This document shows positions 41,960-56,160 of a stretch of 64,000 nt of DNA, piece by piece (within the stretch, counting starts at the first letter, position 1; the number at the start of each line of letters is the position of its first letter). Location: contig OV884009.1 of NCBI GenBank assembly GCA_930367205.1, positions 124,504,639 through 124,568,638 of the forward strand, read 5' to 3'. The notes beneath the pieces are model-generated. The model did not search any database. It was not told the DNA's origin and saw only the letters and a list, made by a program, of their open reading frames with translations. The position numbers and the translations under genes are program-made. The DNA is from Acanthosoma haemorrhoidale (Eukaryota; Arthropoda; Insecta; Hemiptera; Acanthosomatidae).

Positions 41960-44900
41960 ATAATAATTGCGTGTGGGTTGTGACAAAGAAGTGTGCATAT
42001 ATATATATAGCTAAAGAATCAGACTTTAATATAGTAATATTTATTATAACTGCAAGTGTGGAGTGGCAATGACGTATTCACATATGCAGGTAAATTAGTA
42101 GCCTTCATTATAAGTGAAATTAGCATAATTGCCGGTGTACATTAGCATTACGCCATTCAATATATAGCTAAAGAATAAGGTTCAATATCGACAAAATAAC
42201 CAATAATTGCGTGTGGGTTGTGGCAAAGACGTGTGCATATATATAGCTAAAGAATCAGACTTTAATATAGTAATATTTATTATAACTGCAAGTGTGGAGT
42301 GGCAATGACGTATTCACATGTGCAGGTATTTTAGTAGCCTTCATTATAAGTGAAATTAGCATAATTGCCGGTGCACATTGGCATTACGCCATTCAATATA
42401 TAGCTAAAGAATAAGTTTCAATAACGACAAAATAACCAATAATTGCGTGTGGGTTGTGGCAAAGACGTGTGCTTATATATAGCTAAAGAATCAGACTTTA
42501 ATATAGTAATATTTATTATAACTGCAAGTGTGGAGTGGCAATGACGTATTCACATATGCAGGTAAATTAGTAGCCTTTATTATAAGTGAAATTAGCATAA
42601 TTTCCGGTGTACATGGGCATTACGCCATTCAATATATACCTAAAGAATAAGGTTCAATATCGACAAAATAACCAATAATTGCGTGTGGGTTGTGGCAAAG
42701 ACGTGTGCATATATATAGCTAAAGAATCAGACTTTAATATAGTAATATTTATTATAACTGCAAGTGTGGAGTAGCAATGACGTATTCACATATGCAGGTA
42801 AATTAGTAGCCTTCATTATAAGTGAAATTAGCATAATTGCCGGTGTACATTGGCATTACGCCATTCAATATATAGCTAAAGAATAAGGTTCAATATCGAC
42901 AAAATAACCAATAATTGCGTGTGGGTTGTGGCATAGACGTGTGCATATATATAGCTAAAGAATCAGACTTTAATATAGTAATATTTATTATAACTGCAAG
43001 TGTGGAGTGGCAATGACGCATTCACATATGCAGGTAAATTAGTAGCCTTTATTATAAGTGAAATTAGCATAATTGCCGGTGTACATTGGCATTACGCCAT
43101 TCAATATATAGCTAAAGAATAATGTTCAATATCGACAAAATAACCAATAATTGCGTGTGGGTTGTGGCATAGACGTGTGCATATATATAGCTAAAGAATC
43201 AGACTTTAATATAGTAATATTTATTATAACTGCAAGTGTGGAGTGGCAATGACGTATTCACATATGCAGGTAAATTAGTAGCCTTCATTATAAGTGAAAT
43301 TAGCATAATTGCCGGTGTACATTGGCATTACGCCATTCAATATATAGCTAAAGAATAAGGTTCAATATCGACAAAATAACCAATAATTGCGTGTGGGTTG
43401 TGGCATAGACGTGTGCATATATATAGCTAAAGAATCAGACTTTGATATAGTAATATTTATTATAACTGCAAGTGTGGAGTGGCAATGACGTATTCACATA
43501 TGCAGGTAAATTAGTAGCCTTCATTATAAGTGAAATTAGCATAATTGCCGGTGTACATTGGCATTACGCCATTCAATATATAGCTAAAGAATAATGTTCA
43601 ATATCGATAAAATAACCAATAATTGCGTGTGGGTTGTGGCATAGACGTGTGCATATATATAGCTAAAGAATCAGACTTTAATATAGTAATATTTATTATA
43701 ACTGCAAGTGTGGAGTGGCAATGACGTATTCACATATGCAGGTAAATTAGTAGCCTTCATTATAAGTGAAATTAGCATAATTGCCGGTGTACATTGGCAT
43801 TACGCCATTCAATATATAGCTAAAGAATAAGGTTCAATATCGACAAAATAACCAATAATTGCGTGTGGGTTGTGGCATCGACGTGTGCATATATATATAG
43901 CTAAAGAATCAGACTTTAATATAGTAATATTTATTATAACTGCAAGTGTGGAGTGGCAATGAAGTATTCACATGTGCAGGTATTTTAGTAGCCTTCATTA
44001 TAAGTGAAATTAGCATGATTGCCGGTGCACATTGGCATTACGCCATTCAATATATAGCTAAAGAATAAGTTTCAATACCGACAAAATAACCAATAATTGC
44101 GTGTGGGTTGTGGCAAAGACGTGTGCTTATATATAGCTAAAGAATCAGACTTTAATATAGTAATATTTATTATAACTGCAAGTCTGGAGTGGCAATGACG
44201 TATTCACATATGCAGGTAAATTAGTAGCCTTCATTATAAGTAAAATTAGCATAATTGCCGGTGTACATTGGCATTACGCCATTCAATATATAGCTAAAGA
44301 ATAAGGTTCAATATCGACAAAATAACCAATAATTGCGTGTGGGTTGTGGCAAAGACGTGTGCATATATATAGCTAAAGAATCAGACTTTAATATAGTAAT
44401 ATTTATTATAACTGCAAGTGTGGAGTGGCAATGAAGTATTCACATGTGCAGGTATTTTAGTAGCCTTCATTATAAGTGAAATTAGCATAATTGCCGGTGC
44501 ACATTGGCATTACGCCATTCAATATATAGCTAAAGAATAAGTTTCAATAACGACAAAATAACCAATAATTGCGTGTGGGTTGTGGCAAAGACGTGTGCTT
44601 ATATATAGCTAAAGAATCAGACATTATTATAGTAATATTTATTATAACTGCAAGTGTGGAGTGGCAATGACGTATTCACATATGCAGGTAAATTAGTAGC
44701 ATTCATTATAAGTGAAATTAGCATAATTGCCGGTGTACAATGGTATTACGCCATTCAATATATAGCTAAAGAATAAGGTTCAATATCGACTAAATAACCA
44801 ATAATTGCGTGTCGGTTGTGGCATAGACGTGTGCTTATATATAGCTAAAGAATCAGACTTTATTATAGTAATATTTATTATAACTGCAAGTGTGGAGTGG

Positions 44901-47900
44901 CAATGACGTATTCACATATGCAGGTAAATTAGTAGCATTCATTATAAGTGAAATTAGCATAATTGCCGGTGTACATTGGTATTACGCCATTCAATATATA
45001 GCTAAAGAATAAGGTTCAATATCGACAAAATAACCAATAATTGCGTGTCGGTTGTGGCATAGACGTGCGCATATATATGTCTAAAGAATCAGACTTTAAT
45101 ATAGTAATATTTATTATAACTGCAAGTGTGGAGTGGCAATGACGTATTCACATATGCAGGTAAATTAGTAGCCTTCATTATAAGTGAAATTAGCATAATT
45201 GCCGGTGTACATTGGCATTCCGCCATTCTATATATAGCTAAAGAATAAGGTTCAATATTGACAAAATAACCAATAATTGCGTGTGGGTTGTGGCAAAGAC
45301 GGGTGCATATATATAGCTAAAGAATCAAACTTTAATAAAGTAATATTTATTATAACTGCAAGTGTGGAGTGGCAATGACGTATTCACATATGCAGGTAAA
45401 TTAGTAGCCTTCATTATAAGTAAAATTAGCATAATTGCCGGTGTACATTGGCATTACGCCATTCAATATATAGCTAAAGAATAAGGTTCAATATCGACAA
45501 AATAACCAATAATTGCGTGTGGGTTGTGGCAAAGACGTGTGCATATATATAGCTAAAGAATCAGACTTTAATATAGTAATATTTATTATAACTGCAAGTG
45601 TGGAGTGGCAATGAAGTATTCACATGTGCAGGTATTTTAGTAGCCTTCATTATAAGTGAAATTAGCATAATTGCCGGTGCACATTGGCATTACGCCATTC
45701 AATATATAGCTAAAGAATAAGTTTCAATAACGACAAAATAACCAATAATTGCGTGTGGGTTGTGGCAAAGACGTGTGCTTATATATAGCTAAAGAATCAG
45801 ACTTTATTATAGTAATATTTATTATAACTGCAAGTGTGGAGTGGCAATGACGTATTCACATATGCAGGTAAACTAGTAGCCTTCATTATAAGTGAAATTA
45901 GCATAATTTCCGGTGTACATAGGCATTACGCCATTCAATATATACCTAAAGAATAAGGTTCAATATCGACGAAATAACCAATAATTGCGTGTGGGTTGTG
46001 GCAAAGACGTGTGCATATATATAGCTAAAGAATCAAACTTTAATATAGGAATATTTATTATAACTGCAATTGTGGAGTGGCAATGACGTATTCACATATG
46101 CAGGTAAATTAGTAGCCTTCATTATAAGTGAAATTAGCATAATTGCCGGTGTACATTGGCATTACGCCATTCAATATATAGCTAAAGAATAAGGTTCAAT
46201 ATCGACAAAATAACTAATAATTGCGTGTGGGTTGTGGCATAGACGTGTGCATATATATAGCTAAAGAATCAGACTTTGATATAGTAATATTTATTATAAC
46301 TGCAAGTGTGGAGTGGCAATGACGTATTCACATATGCAGGTAAATTAGTAGCTTTCATTATAAGTGAAATTAGCATAATTGACGGTGTACATTGGCATTA
46401 CGCCATTCAATATATAGCTAAAGAATAATGTTCAATATCGACAAAATAACCAATAATTGCGTGTGGGTTGTGGCAAAGACGTGTGCATATATATAGCTAA
46501 AGAATCAGACTTTAATATAGTAATATTTATTATAACTGCAAGTGTGGAGTGGCAATGAAGTATTCACATGTGCAGGTATTTTAGTAGCCTTCATTATAAG
46601 TGAAATTAGCATAATTGCCGGTGTACATTGGCATTATGCCATTCAATATATAGCTAAAGAATAAGTTTCAATAACGACAAAATAACCAATAATTGCGTGT
46701 GGGTTGTGGCAAAGACGTGTGCATATATATAGCTAAAGAATCAGACTTTAATATAGTAATATTTATTATAACTGCAAGTGTGGAGTGGCAATGACGTATT
46801 CACATATGCAGGTAAATTAGTAGCATTCATTATAAGTGAAATTAGCATAATTGCCGGTGTACATTGGTATTACGCCATTCAATATATAGCTAAAGAATAA
46901 GGTTCAATATCGACAAAATAACCAATAATTGCGTGTCGGTTGTGGCATAGACGTGCGCATATATATGTCTAAAGAATCAGACTTTAATATAGTAATATTT
47001 ATTATAACTGCAAGTGTGGAGTGGCAATGACGTATTCACATATGCAGGTAAATTAGTAGCCTTCATTATAAGTGAAATTAGCATAATTGCCGGTGTACAT
47101 TGGCATTCCGCCATTCTATATATAGCTAAAGAATAAGGTTCAATATTGACAAAATAACCAATAATTGCGTGTGGGTTGTGGCAAAGACGGGTGCATATAT
47201 ATAGCTAAAGAATCAAACTTTAATAAAGTAATATTTATTATAACTGCAAGTGTGGAGTGGCAATGACGTATTCACATATGCAGGTAAATTAGTAGCCTTC
47301 ATTATAAGTGAAATTAGCATAATTGCCGGTGTACATTGGCATTACGCCATTCAATATATAGCTAAAGAATAAGGTTCAATATCGACAAAATAACCAATAA
47401 TTGCGTGTGGGTTGGGGCATAGACGTGTGTATATATATAGCTAAAGAATCAGACTTTGATATAGTAATATTTATTATAACTGCAAGTGTGGAGTGGCAAT
47501 GACGTATTCACATATGCAGGTAAATTAGTAGCCTTCATTATAAGTGAAATTAGCATAATTGCCGGTGTACATTGGCATTACGCCATTCAATATATAGCTA
47601 AAGAATAATGTTCAATATCGACAAAATAACCAATAATTGCGTGTGGGTTGTGGCAAAGACGTGTGCATATATATAGCTAAAGAATCAGACTTTAATATAG
47701 TAATATTTATTAAAACTGCAAGTGTGGAGTGGCAATGACGTATTCACATATGCAGGTAAATTAGTAGCCTTCATTATAAGTGAAATTAGCATATTTTCCG
47801 GTGTACATTGGCATTACGCCATTCAATATATACCTAAAGAATAAGGTTCAATATCGACAAAATAACCAATAATTGCGTGTGGGTTGTGGCAAAGACGTGT

Positions 47901-48959
47901 GCATATATATAGCTAAAGAATCAGACTTTAATATAGGAATATTTATTATAACTGCAATTGTGGAGTGGCAATGACGTATTCACATATGCAGGTAAATTAG
48001 TAGCCTTCGTTATAAGTGAAATTAGCATAATTGCCGGTGTACATTGGCATTACGCCATTCAATATATAGCTAAAGAATAAGGTTCAATATCGACAAAATA
48101 ACCAATAATTGCGTGTGGGTTGTGGCATAGACGTGTGCATATATATAGCTAAAGAATCAGACTTTGATATAGTAATATTTATTATAACTGCAAGTGTGGA
48201 GTGGCAATGACGTATTCACATATGCAGGTAAATTAGTAGCTTTCATTATAAGTGAAATTAGCATAATTTCCGGTGTACATTGGCATTACGCCATTCAATA
48301 TATAGCTAAAGAATAATGTTCAATATCGACAAAATAACCAATAATTGCGTGTGGGTTGTGGCAAAGACGTGTGCATATATATAGCTAAAGAATCAGACTT
48401 TAATATAGTAATATTTATTATAACTGCAAGTGTGGAGTTGCAATGAAGTATTCACATGTGCAGGTATTTTAGTAGCCTTCATTATAAGTGAAATTAGCAT
48501 AATTGCCGGTGCACATTGGCATTACGCCATTCAATATATAGCTAAAGAATAAGGTTCAATATCGACAAAATAACCAATAATTGCGTGTGGGTTGTGGCAA
48601 AGACGTGTGCATATATATAGCTAAAGAATCAGACTTTAATATAGTAATATTTATTATAACTGCAAGTGTGGAGTGGCAATGACGTATTCACATATGCAGG
48701 TAAATTATTAGCCTTCATTATAAGTGAAATTAGCATAATTGCCGGTGTACATTGGCATTCCGCCATTCTATATATAGCTAAAGAATAAGGTTCAATATCG
48801 ACAAAATAACCAATAATTGCGTGTGGGTTGTGGCAAAGACGGGTGCATATATATAGCTAAAGAATCAGACTTTAATATAGTAATATTTATTATAACTGCA
48901 AGTGTGGAGTGGCAATGACGTATTTACATATGCAGGTAAATTAGTAGCCTTCATTATAA

Positions 48960-51900
48960 GTGAAATTAGCATAATTGCCGGTGTACATTGGCATTACGCC
49001 ATTCAATATATAGCTAAAGAATAAGGTTCAATATCGACAAAATAACCAATAATTGCGTGTGGGTTGTGGCATAGACGTGTGCATATATATAGCTAAAGAA
49101 TCAGACTTTGATATAGTAATATTTATTATAACTGCAAGTGTGGAGTGGCAATGACGTATTCACATATGCAGGTAAATTAGTAGCCTTCATTATAAGCAAA
49201 ATTAGCATAATTGCCGGTGTACATTGGCATTACGCCATTCAATATATAGCTAAAGAATAATGTTCAATATCGACAAAATAACCAATAATTGCGTGTGGGT
49301 TGTGGCAAAGACGTGTGCATATATATAGCTAAAGAATCAGACTTTAATATAGTAATATTTATTATAACTGCAAGTGTGGAGTGGCAATGACGTATTCACA
49401 TATGCAGGTAAATTAGTAGCCTTCATTATAAGTGAAATTAGCATATTTTCCGGTGTACATTGGCATTACGCCATTCAATATATACCTAAAGAATAAGGTT
49501 CAATATCGACAAAATAACCAATAATTGCGTGTGGGTTGTGGCAAAGACGTGTGCATATATATAGCTAAAGAATCAGACTTTAATATAGGAATATTTATTA
49601 TAACTGCAATTGTGGAGTGGCAATGACGTATTCACATATGCAGGTAAATTAGTAGCCTTCGTTATAAGTGAAATTAGCATAATTGCCGGTGTACATTGGC
49701 ATTACGCCATTCAATATATAGCTAAAGAATAAGGTTCAATATCGACAAAATAACCAATAATTGCGTGTGGGTTGTGGCATAGACGTGTGCATATATATAG
49801 CTAAAGAATCAGACTTTGATATAGTAATATTTATTATAACTGCAAGTGTGGAGTGGCAATGACGTATTCACATATGCAGGTAAATTAGTAGCTTTCATTA
49901 TAAGTGAAATTAGCATAATTGCCGGTGTACATTGGCATTACGCCATTCAATATATAGCTAAAGAATAATGTTCAATATCGACAAAATAACCAATAATTGC
50001 GTGTGGGTTGTGGCAAAGACGTGTGCATATATATAGCTAAAGAATCAGACTTTAATATAGTAATATTTATTATAACTGCAAGTGTGGAGTGGCAATGACG
50101 TATTCACATATGCAGGTAAATTAGTAGCCTTCATTATAAGTGAAATTAGCATAATTGCCGGTGTACATTGGCATTACGCCATTCAATATATAGCTAAAGA
50201 ATAATGTTCAATATCGACAAAATAACCAATAATTGCGTGTGGGTTGTGGCAAAGACGTGTGCATATATATAGCTAAAGAATCAGACTTTAATATAGTAAT
50301 ATTTATTATAACTGCAAGTGTGGAGTGGAAATGACGTATTCACATATGCAGGTAAATTAGTAGCCTTCATTATAAGTGAAATTAGCATATTTTCCGGTGT
50401 ACATTAGCATTACGCCATTCAATATATACCTAAAGAATAAGGTTCAATATCGACAAAATAACCAATAATTGCGTGTGGGTTGTGGCAAAGACGTGTGCAT
50501 ATATATAGCTAAAGAATCAGACTTTAATATAGGAATATTTATTATAACTGCAATTGTGGAGTGGCAATGACGTATTCACATATGCAGGTAAATTAGTAGC
50601 CTTCGTTATAAGTGAAATTAGCATAATTGCCGGTGTACATTGGCATTACGCCATTCAATATATAGCTAAAGAATAAGGTTCAATATCGACAAAATAACCA
50701 ATAATTGCGTGTGGGTTGTGGCATAGACGTGTGCATATATATAGCTAAAGAATCAGACTTTGATATAGTAATATTTATTATAACTGCAAGTGTGGAGTGG
50801 CAATGACGTATTCACATATGCAGGTAAATTAGTAGCTTTCATTATAAGTGAAATTAGCATAATTGCCGGTGTACATTGGCATTACGCCATTCAATATATA
50901 GCTAAAGAATAATGTTCAATATCGACAAAATAACCAATAATTGCGTGTGGGTTGTGGCAAAGACGTGTGCATATATATAGCTAAAGAATCAGACTTTAAT
51001 ATAGTAATATTTATTATAACTGCAAGTGTGGAGTTGCAATGAAGTATTCACATGTGCAGGTATTTTAGTAGCCTTCATTATAAGTGAAATTAGCATAATT
51101 GCCGGTGCACATTGGCATTACGCCATTCAATATATAGCTAAAGAATAAGGTTCAATATCGACAAAATAACCAATAATTGCGTGTGGGTTGTGGCAAAGAC
51201 ATGTGCTTATATATAGCTAAAGAATCAGACTTTAATATAGGAATATTTATTATAACTGCAATTGTGGAGTGGCAATGACGTATTCACATATGCAGGTAAA
51301 TTAGTAGCCTTCGTTATAAGTGAAATTAGCATAATTGCCGGTGTACATTGGCATTACGCCATTCAATATATAGCTAAAGAATAAGGTTCAATATCGACAA
51401 AATAACCAATAATTGCGTGTGGGTTGTGGCATAGACGTGTGCATATATATAGCTAAAGAATCAGACTTTGATATAGTAATATTTATTATAACTGCAAGTG
51501 TGGAGTGGCAATGACGTATTCACATATGCAGGTAAATTAGTAGCCTTCATTATAAGTGAAATTAGCATAATTGCCGGTGTACATTGGCATTACGCCATTC
51601 AATATATAGCTAAAGAATAATGTTCAATATCGACAAAATAACCAATAATTGCGTGTGGGTTGTGGCAAAGACGTGTGCATATATATAGCTAAAGAATCAG
51701 ACTTTAATATAGTAATATTTATTATAACTGCAAGTGTGGAGTGGCAATGACGTATTCACATATGCAGGTAAATTAGTAGCCTTCATTATAAGTGAAATTA
51801 GCATATTTTCCGGTGTACATTGGCATTACGCCATTCAATATATACCTAAAGAATAAGGTTCAATATCGACAAAATAACCAATAATTGCGTGTGGGTTGTG

Positions 51901-53550
51901 GCAAAGACGTGTGCATATATATAGCTAAAGAATCAGACTTTAATATAGGAATATTTATTATAACTGCAATTGTGGAGTGGCAATGACGTATTCACATATG
52001 CAGGTAAATTAGTAGCCTTCGTTATAAGTGAAATTAGCATAATTGCCGGTGTACATTGGCATTACGCCATTCAATATATAGCTAAAGAATAAGGTTCAAT
52101 ATCGACAAAATAACCAATAATTGCGTGTGGGTTGTGGCATAGACGTGTGCATATATATAGCTAAAGAATCAGACTTTGATATAGTAATATTTATTATAAC
52201 TGCAAGTGTGGAGTGGCAATGACGTATTCACATATGCAGGTAAATTAGTAGCTTTCATTATAAGTGAAATTAGCATAATTGCCGGTGTACATTGGCATTA
52301 CGCCATTCAATATATAGCTAAAGAATAATGTTCAATATCGACAAAATAACCAATAATTGCGTGTGGGTTGTGGCAAAGACGTGTGCATATATATAGCTAA
52401 AGAATCAGACTTTAATATAGTAATATTTATTATAACTGCAAGTGTGGAGTGGCAATGACGTATTCACATATGCAGGTAAATTAGTAGCCTTCATTATAAG
52501 TGAAATTAGCATAATTGCCGGTGTACATTGGCATTACGCCATTCAATATATAGCTAAAGAATAATGTTCAATATCGACAAAATAACCAATAATTGCGTGT
52601 GGGTTGTGGCAAAGACGTGTGCATATATATAGCTAAAGAATCAGACTTTAATATAGTAATATTTATTATAACTGCAAGTGTGGAGTGGAAATGACGTATT
52701 CACATATGCAGGTAAATTAGTAGCCTTCATTATAAGTGAAATTAGCATATTTTCCGGTGTACATTAGCATTACGCCATTCAATATATACCTAAAGAATAA
52801 GGTTCAATATCGACAAAATAACCAATAATTGCGTGTGGGTTGTGGCAAAGACGTGTGCATATATATAGCTAAAGAATCAGACTTTAATATAGGAATATTT
52901 ATTATAACTGCAATTGTGGAGTGGCAATGACGTATTCACATATGCAGGAAAATTAGTAGCCTTCGTTATAAGTGAAATTAGCATAATTGCCGGTGTACAT
53001 TGGCATTACGCCATTCAATATATAGCTAAAGAATAAGGTTCAATATCGACAAAATAACCAATAATTGCGTGTGGGTTGTGGCATAGACGTGTGCATATAT
53101 ATAGCTAAAGAATCAGACTTTGATATAGTAATATTTATTATAACTGCAAGTGTGGAGTGGCAATGACGTATTCACATATGCAGGTAAATTAGTAGCTTTC
53201 ATTATAAGTGAAATTAGCATAATTGCCGGTGTACATTGGCATTACGCCATTCAATATATAGCTAAAGAATAATGTTCAATATCGACAAAATAACCAATAA
53301 TTGCGTGTGGGTTGTGGCAAAGACGTGTGCATATATATAGCTAAAGAATCAGACTTTAATATAGTAATATTTATTATAACTGCAAGTGTGGAGTTGCAAT
53401 GAAGTATTCACATGTGCAGGTATTTTAGTAGCCTTCATTATAAGTGAAATTAGCATAATTGCCGGTGCACATTGGCATTACGCCATTCAATATATAGCTA
53501 AAGAATAAGGTTCAATATCGACAAAATAACCAATAATTGCGTGTGGGTTG
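48960..53550. repeat. 2,360-bp higher-order repeat (10 x 236 bp)
   Basis: Diagnostic variants recur at a constant offset of 2,360 bp: 'atataggaatatt' at ~49587 and ~51947, and again at ~50530 and ~52890; 'gcatattttccgg' at 49441 and 51801. Alignment runs from about 48960/51320 to 51190/53550 with few differences. Confidence 0.85.
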
Positions 53551-56160
53551 TGGCAAAGACGTGTGCATATATATAGCTAAAGAATCAGACTTTAATATAG
53601 TAATATTTATTATAACTGCAAGTGTGGAATGGCAATGACGTATTCACATATGCAGGTATTTTAGTAGCCTTCATTATAAGTGAAATTAGCATAATTTCCG
53701 GTGTACATTGGCATTATGCCATTCAATATATAGCTAAAGAATAAGTTTCAATAACGACAAAATAACCAATAATTGCGTGTGGGTTGTGGCAAAGACGTGT
53801 GCATATATATAGCTAAAGAATCAGACTTTAATATAGTAATATTTATTATAACTGCAAGTGTGGAGTGGCAATGACGTATTCACATATGCAGGTAAATTAG
53901 TAGCCTTCATTATAAGTGAAATTAGCATAATTGCCGGTGTACATTGGTATTACGCCATTCAATATATAGCTAAAGAATAAGGTTCAATATCGACAAAATA
54001 ACCAATAATTGCGTGTCGGTTGTGGCATAGACCTGCGCATATATATGTCTAAAGAATCAGACATTAATATAGTAATATTTATTATAACTGCAAGTGTGGA
54101 GTGGCAATGACGTATTCACATATGCAGGTAAATTAGTAGCCTTCATTATAAGTGAAATTAGCATAATTGCCGGTGTACATTGGCATTCCGCCATTCAATA
54201 TATAGCTAAAGAATAAGGTTCAATATCGACAAAATAACCAATAATTGCGTGTGGGTTGTGGCATAGACGTGTGCATATATATAGCTAAAGAATCAGACTT
54301 TGATATAGTAATATTTATTATAACTGCAAGTGTGGAGTGGCAATGACGTATTCACATATGCAGGTAAATTAGTAGCTTTCATTATAAGTGAAATTAGCAT
54401 AATTGCCGGTGTACATTGGCATTACGCCATTCAATATATAGCTAAAGAATAATGTTCAATATCGACAAAATAACCAATAATTGCGTGTGGGTTGTGGCAA
54501 AGACGTGTGCATATATATAGCTAAAGAATCAGACTTTAATATAGTAATATTTATTATAACTGCAAGTGTGGAGTTGCAATGAAGTATTCACATGTGCAGG
54601 TATTTTAGTAGCCTTCATTATAAGTTAAATTAGCATAATTGCCGGTGCACATTGGCATTACGCCATTCAATATATAGCTAAAGAATAAGGTTCAATATCG
54701 ACAAAATAACCAATAATTGCGTGTGGGTTGTGGCAAAGACGTGTGCATATATATAGCTAAAGAATCAGACTTTAATATAGTAATATTTATTATAACTGCA
54801 AGTGTGGAATGGCAATGACGTATTCACATATGCAGGTATTTTAGTAGCTTTCATTATAAGTGAAATTAGCATAATTGCCGGTGTACATTGGCATTACGCC
54901 ATTCAATATATAGCTAAAGAATAATGTTCAATATCGACAAAATAACCAATAATTGCGTGTGGGTTGTGGCAAAGACGTGTGCATATATATAGCTAAAGAA
55001 TCAGACTTTAATATAGTAATATTTATTATAACTGCAAGTGTGGAGTGGCAATGACGTATTCACATATGCAGGTAAATTAGTAGCCTTCATTATAAGTGAA
55101 ATTAGCATAATTGCCGGTGTACATTGGTATTACGCCATTCAATATATAGCTAAAGAATAAGGTTCAATATCGACAAAATAACCAATAATTGCGTGTCGGT
55201 TGTGGCATAGACGTGCGCATATATATGTCTAAAGAATCAGACTTTAATATAGTAATATTTATTATAACTGCAAGTGTGGAGTGGCAATGACGTATTCACA
55301 TATGCAGGTAAATTAGTAGCCTTCATTATAAGTGAAATTAGCATAATTGCCGGTGTACATTGGCATTCCGCCATTCTATATATAGCTAAAGAATAAGGTT
55401 CAATATCGACAAAATAACCAATAATTGCGTGTGGGTTGTGGCAAAGACGGGTGCATATATATAGCTAAAGAATCAGACTTTAATATAGTAATATTTATTA
55501 TAACTGCAAGTGTGGAGTGGCAATGACGTATTCACATATGCAGGTAAATTAGTAGCCTTCATTATAAGTGAAATTAGCATAATTGCCGGTGTACATTGGC
55601 ATTACGCCATTCAATATATAGGTAAAGAATTAGGTTCAATATCGACAAAATAACCAATAATTGCGTGTGGATTGTGGCATAGACGTGTGCATATATATAG
55701 CTAAAGAATCAGACTTTGATATAGTAATATTTATTATAACTGCAACTGTGGAGTGGCAATGAAGTATTCACATGTGCAGGTATTTTAGTAGCCTTCATTA
55801 TAAGTGAAATTAGCATAATTGCCGGTGCACATTGGCATTACGCCATTCAATATATAGCTAAAGAATAAGGTTCAATATCGACAAAATAACCAATAATTGC
55901 GTGTGGGTTGTGGCAAAGACGTGTGCATATATATAGCTAAAGAATCAGACTTTTATATAGTAATATTTATTATAACTGCAAGTGTGGAGTGGCAATGACG
56001 TATTCACATATGCAGGTAAATTAGTAGCCTTCATTATAAGTGAAATTAGCATATTTTCCGGTGTACATTGGCATTACGCCATTCAATATATAACTAAAGA
56101 ATAAGGTTCAATATCGACAAAATAACCAATAATTGCGTGTGGGTTGTGGCAAAGACATGT

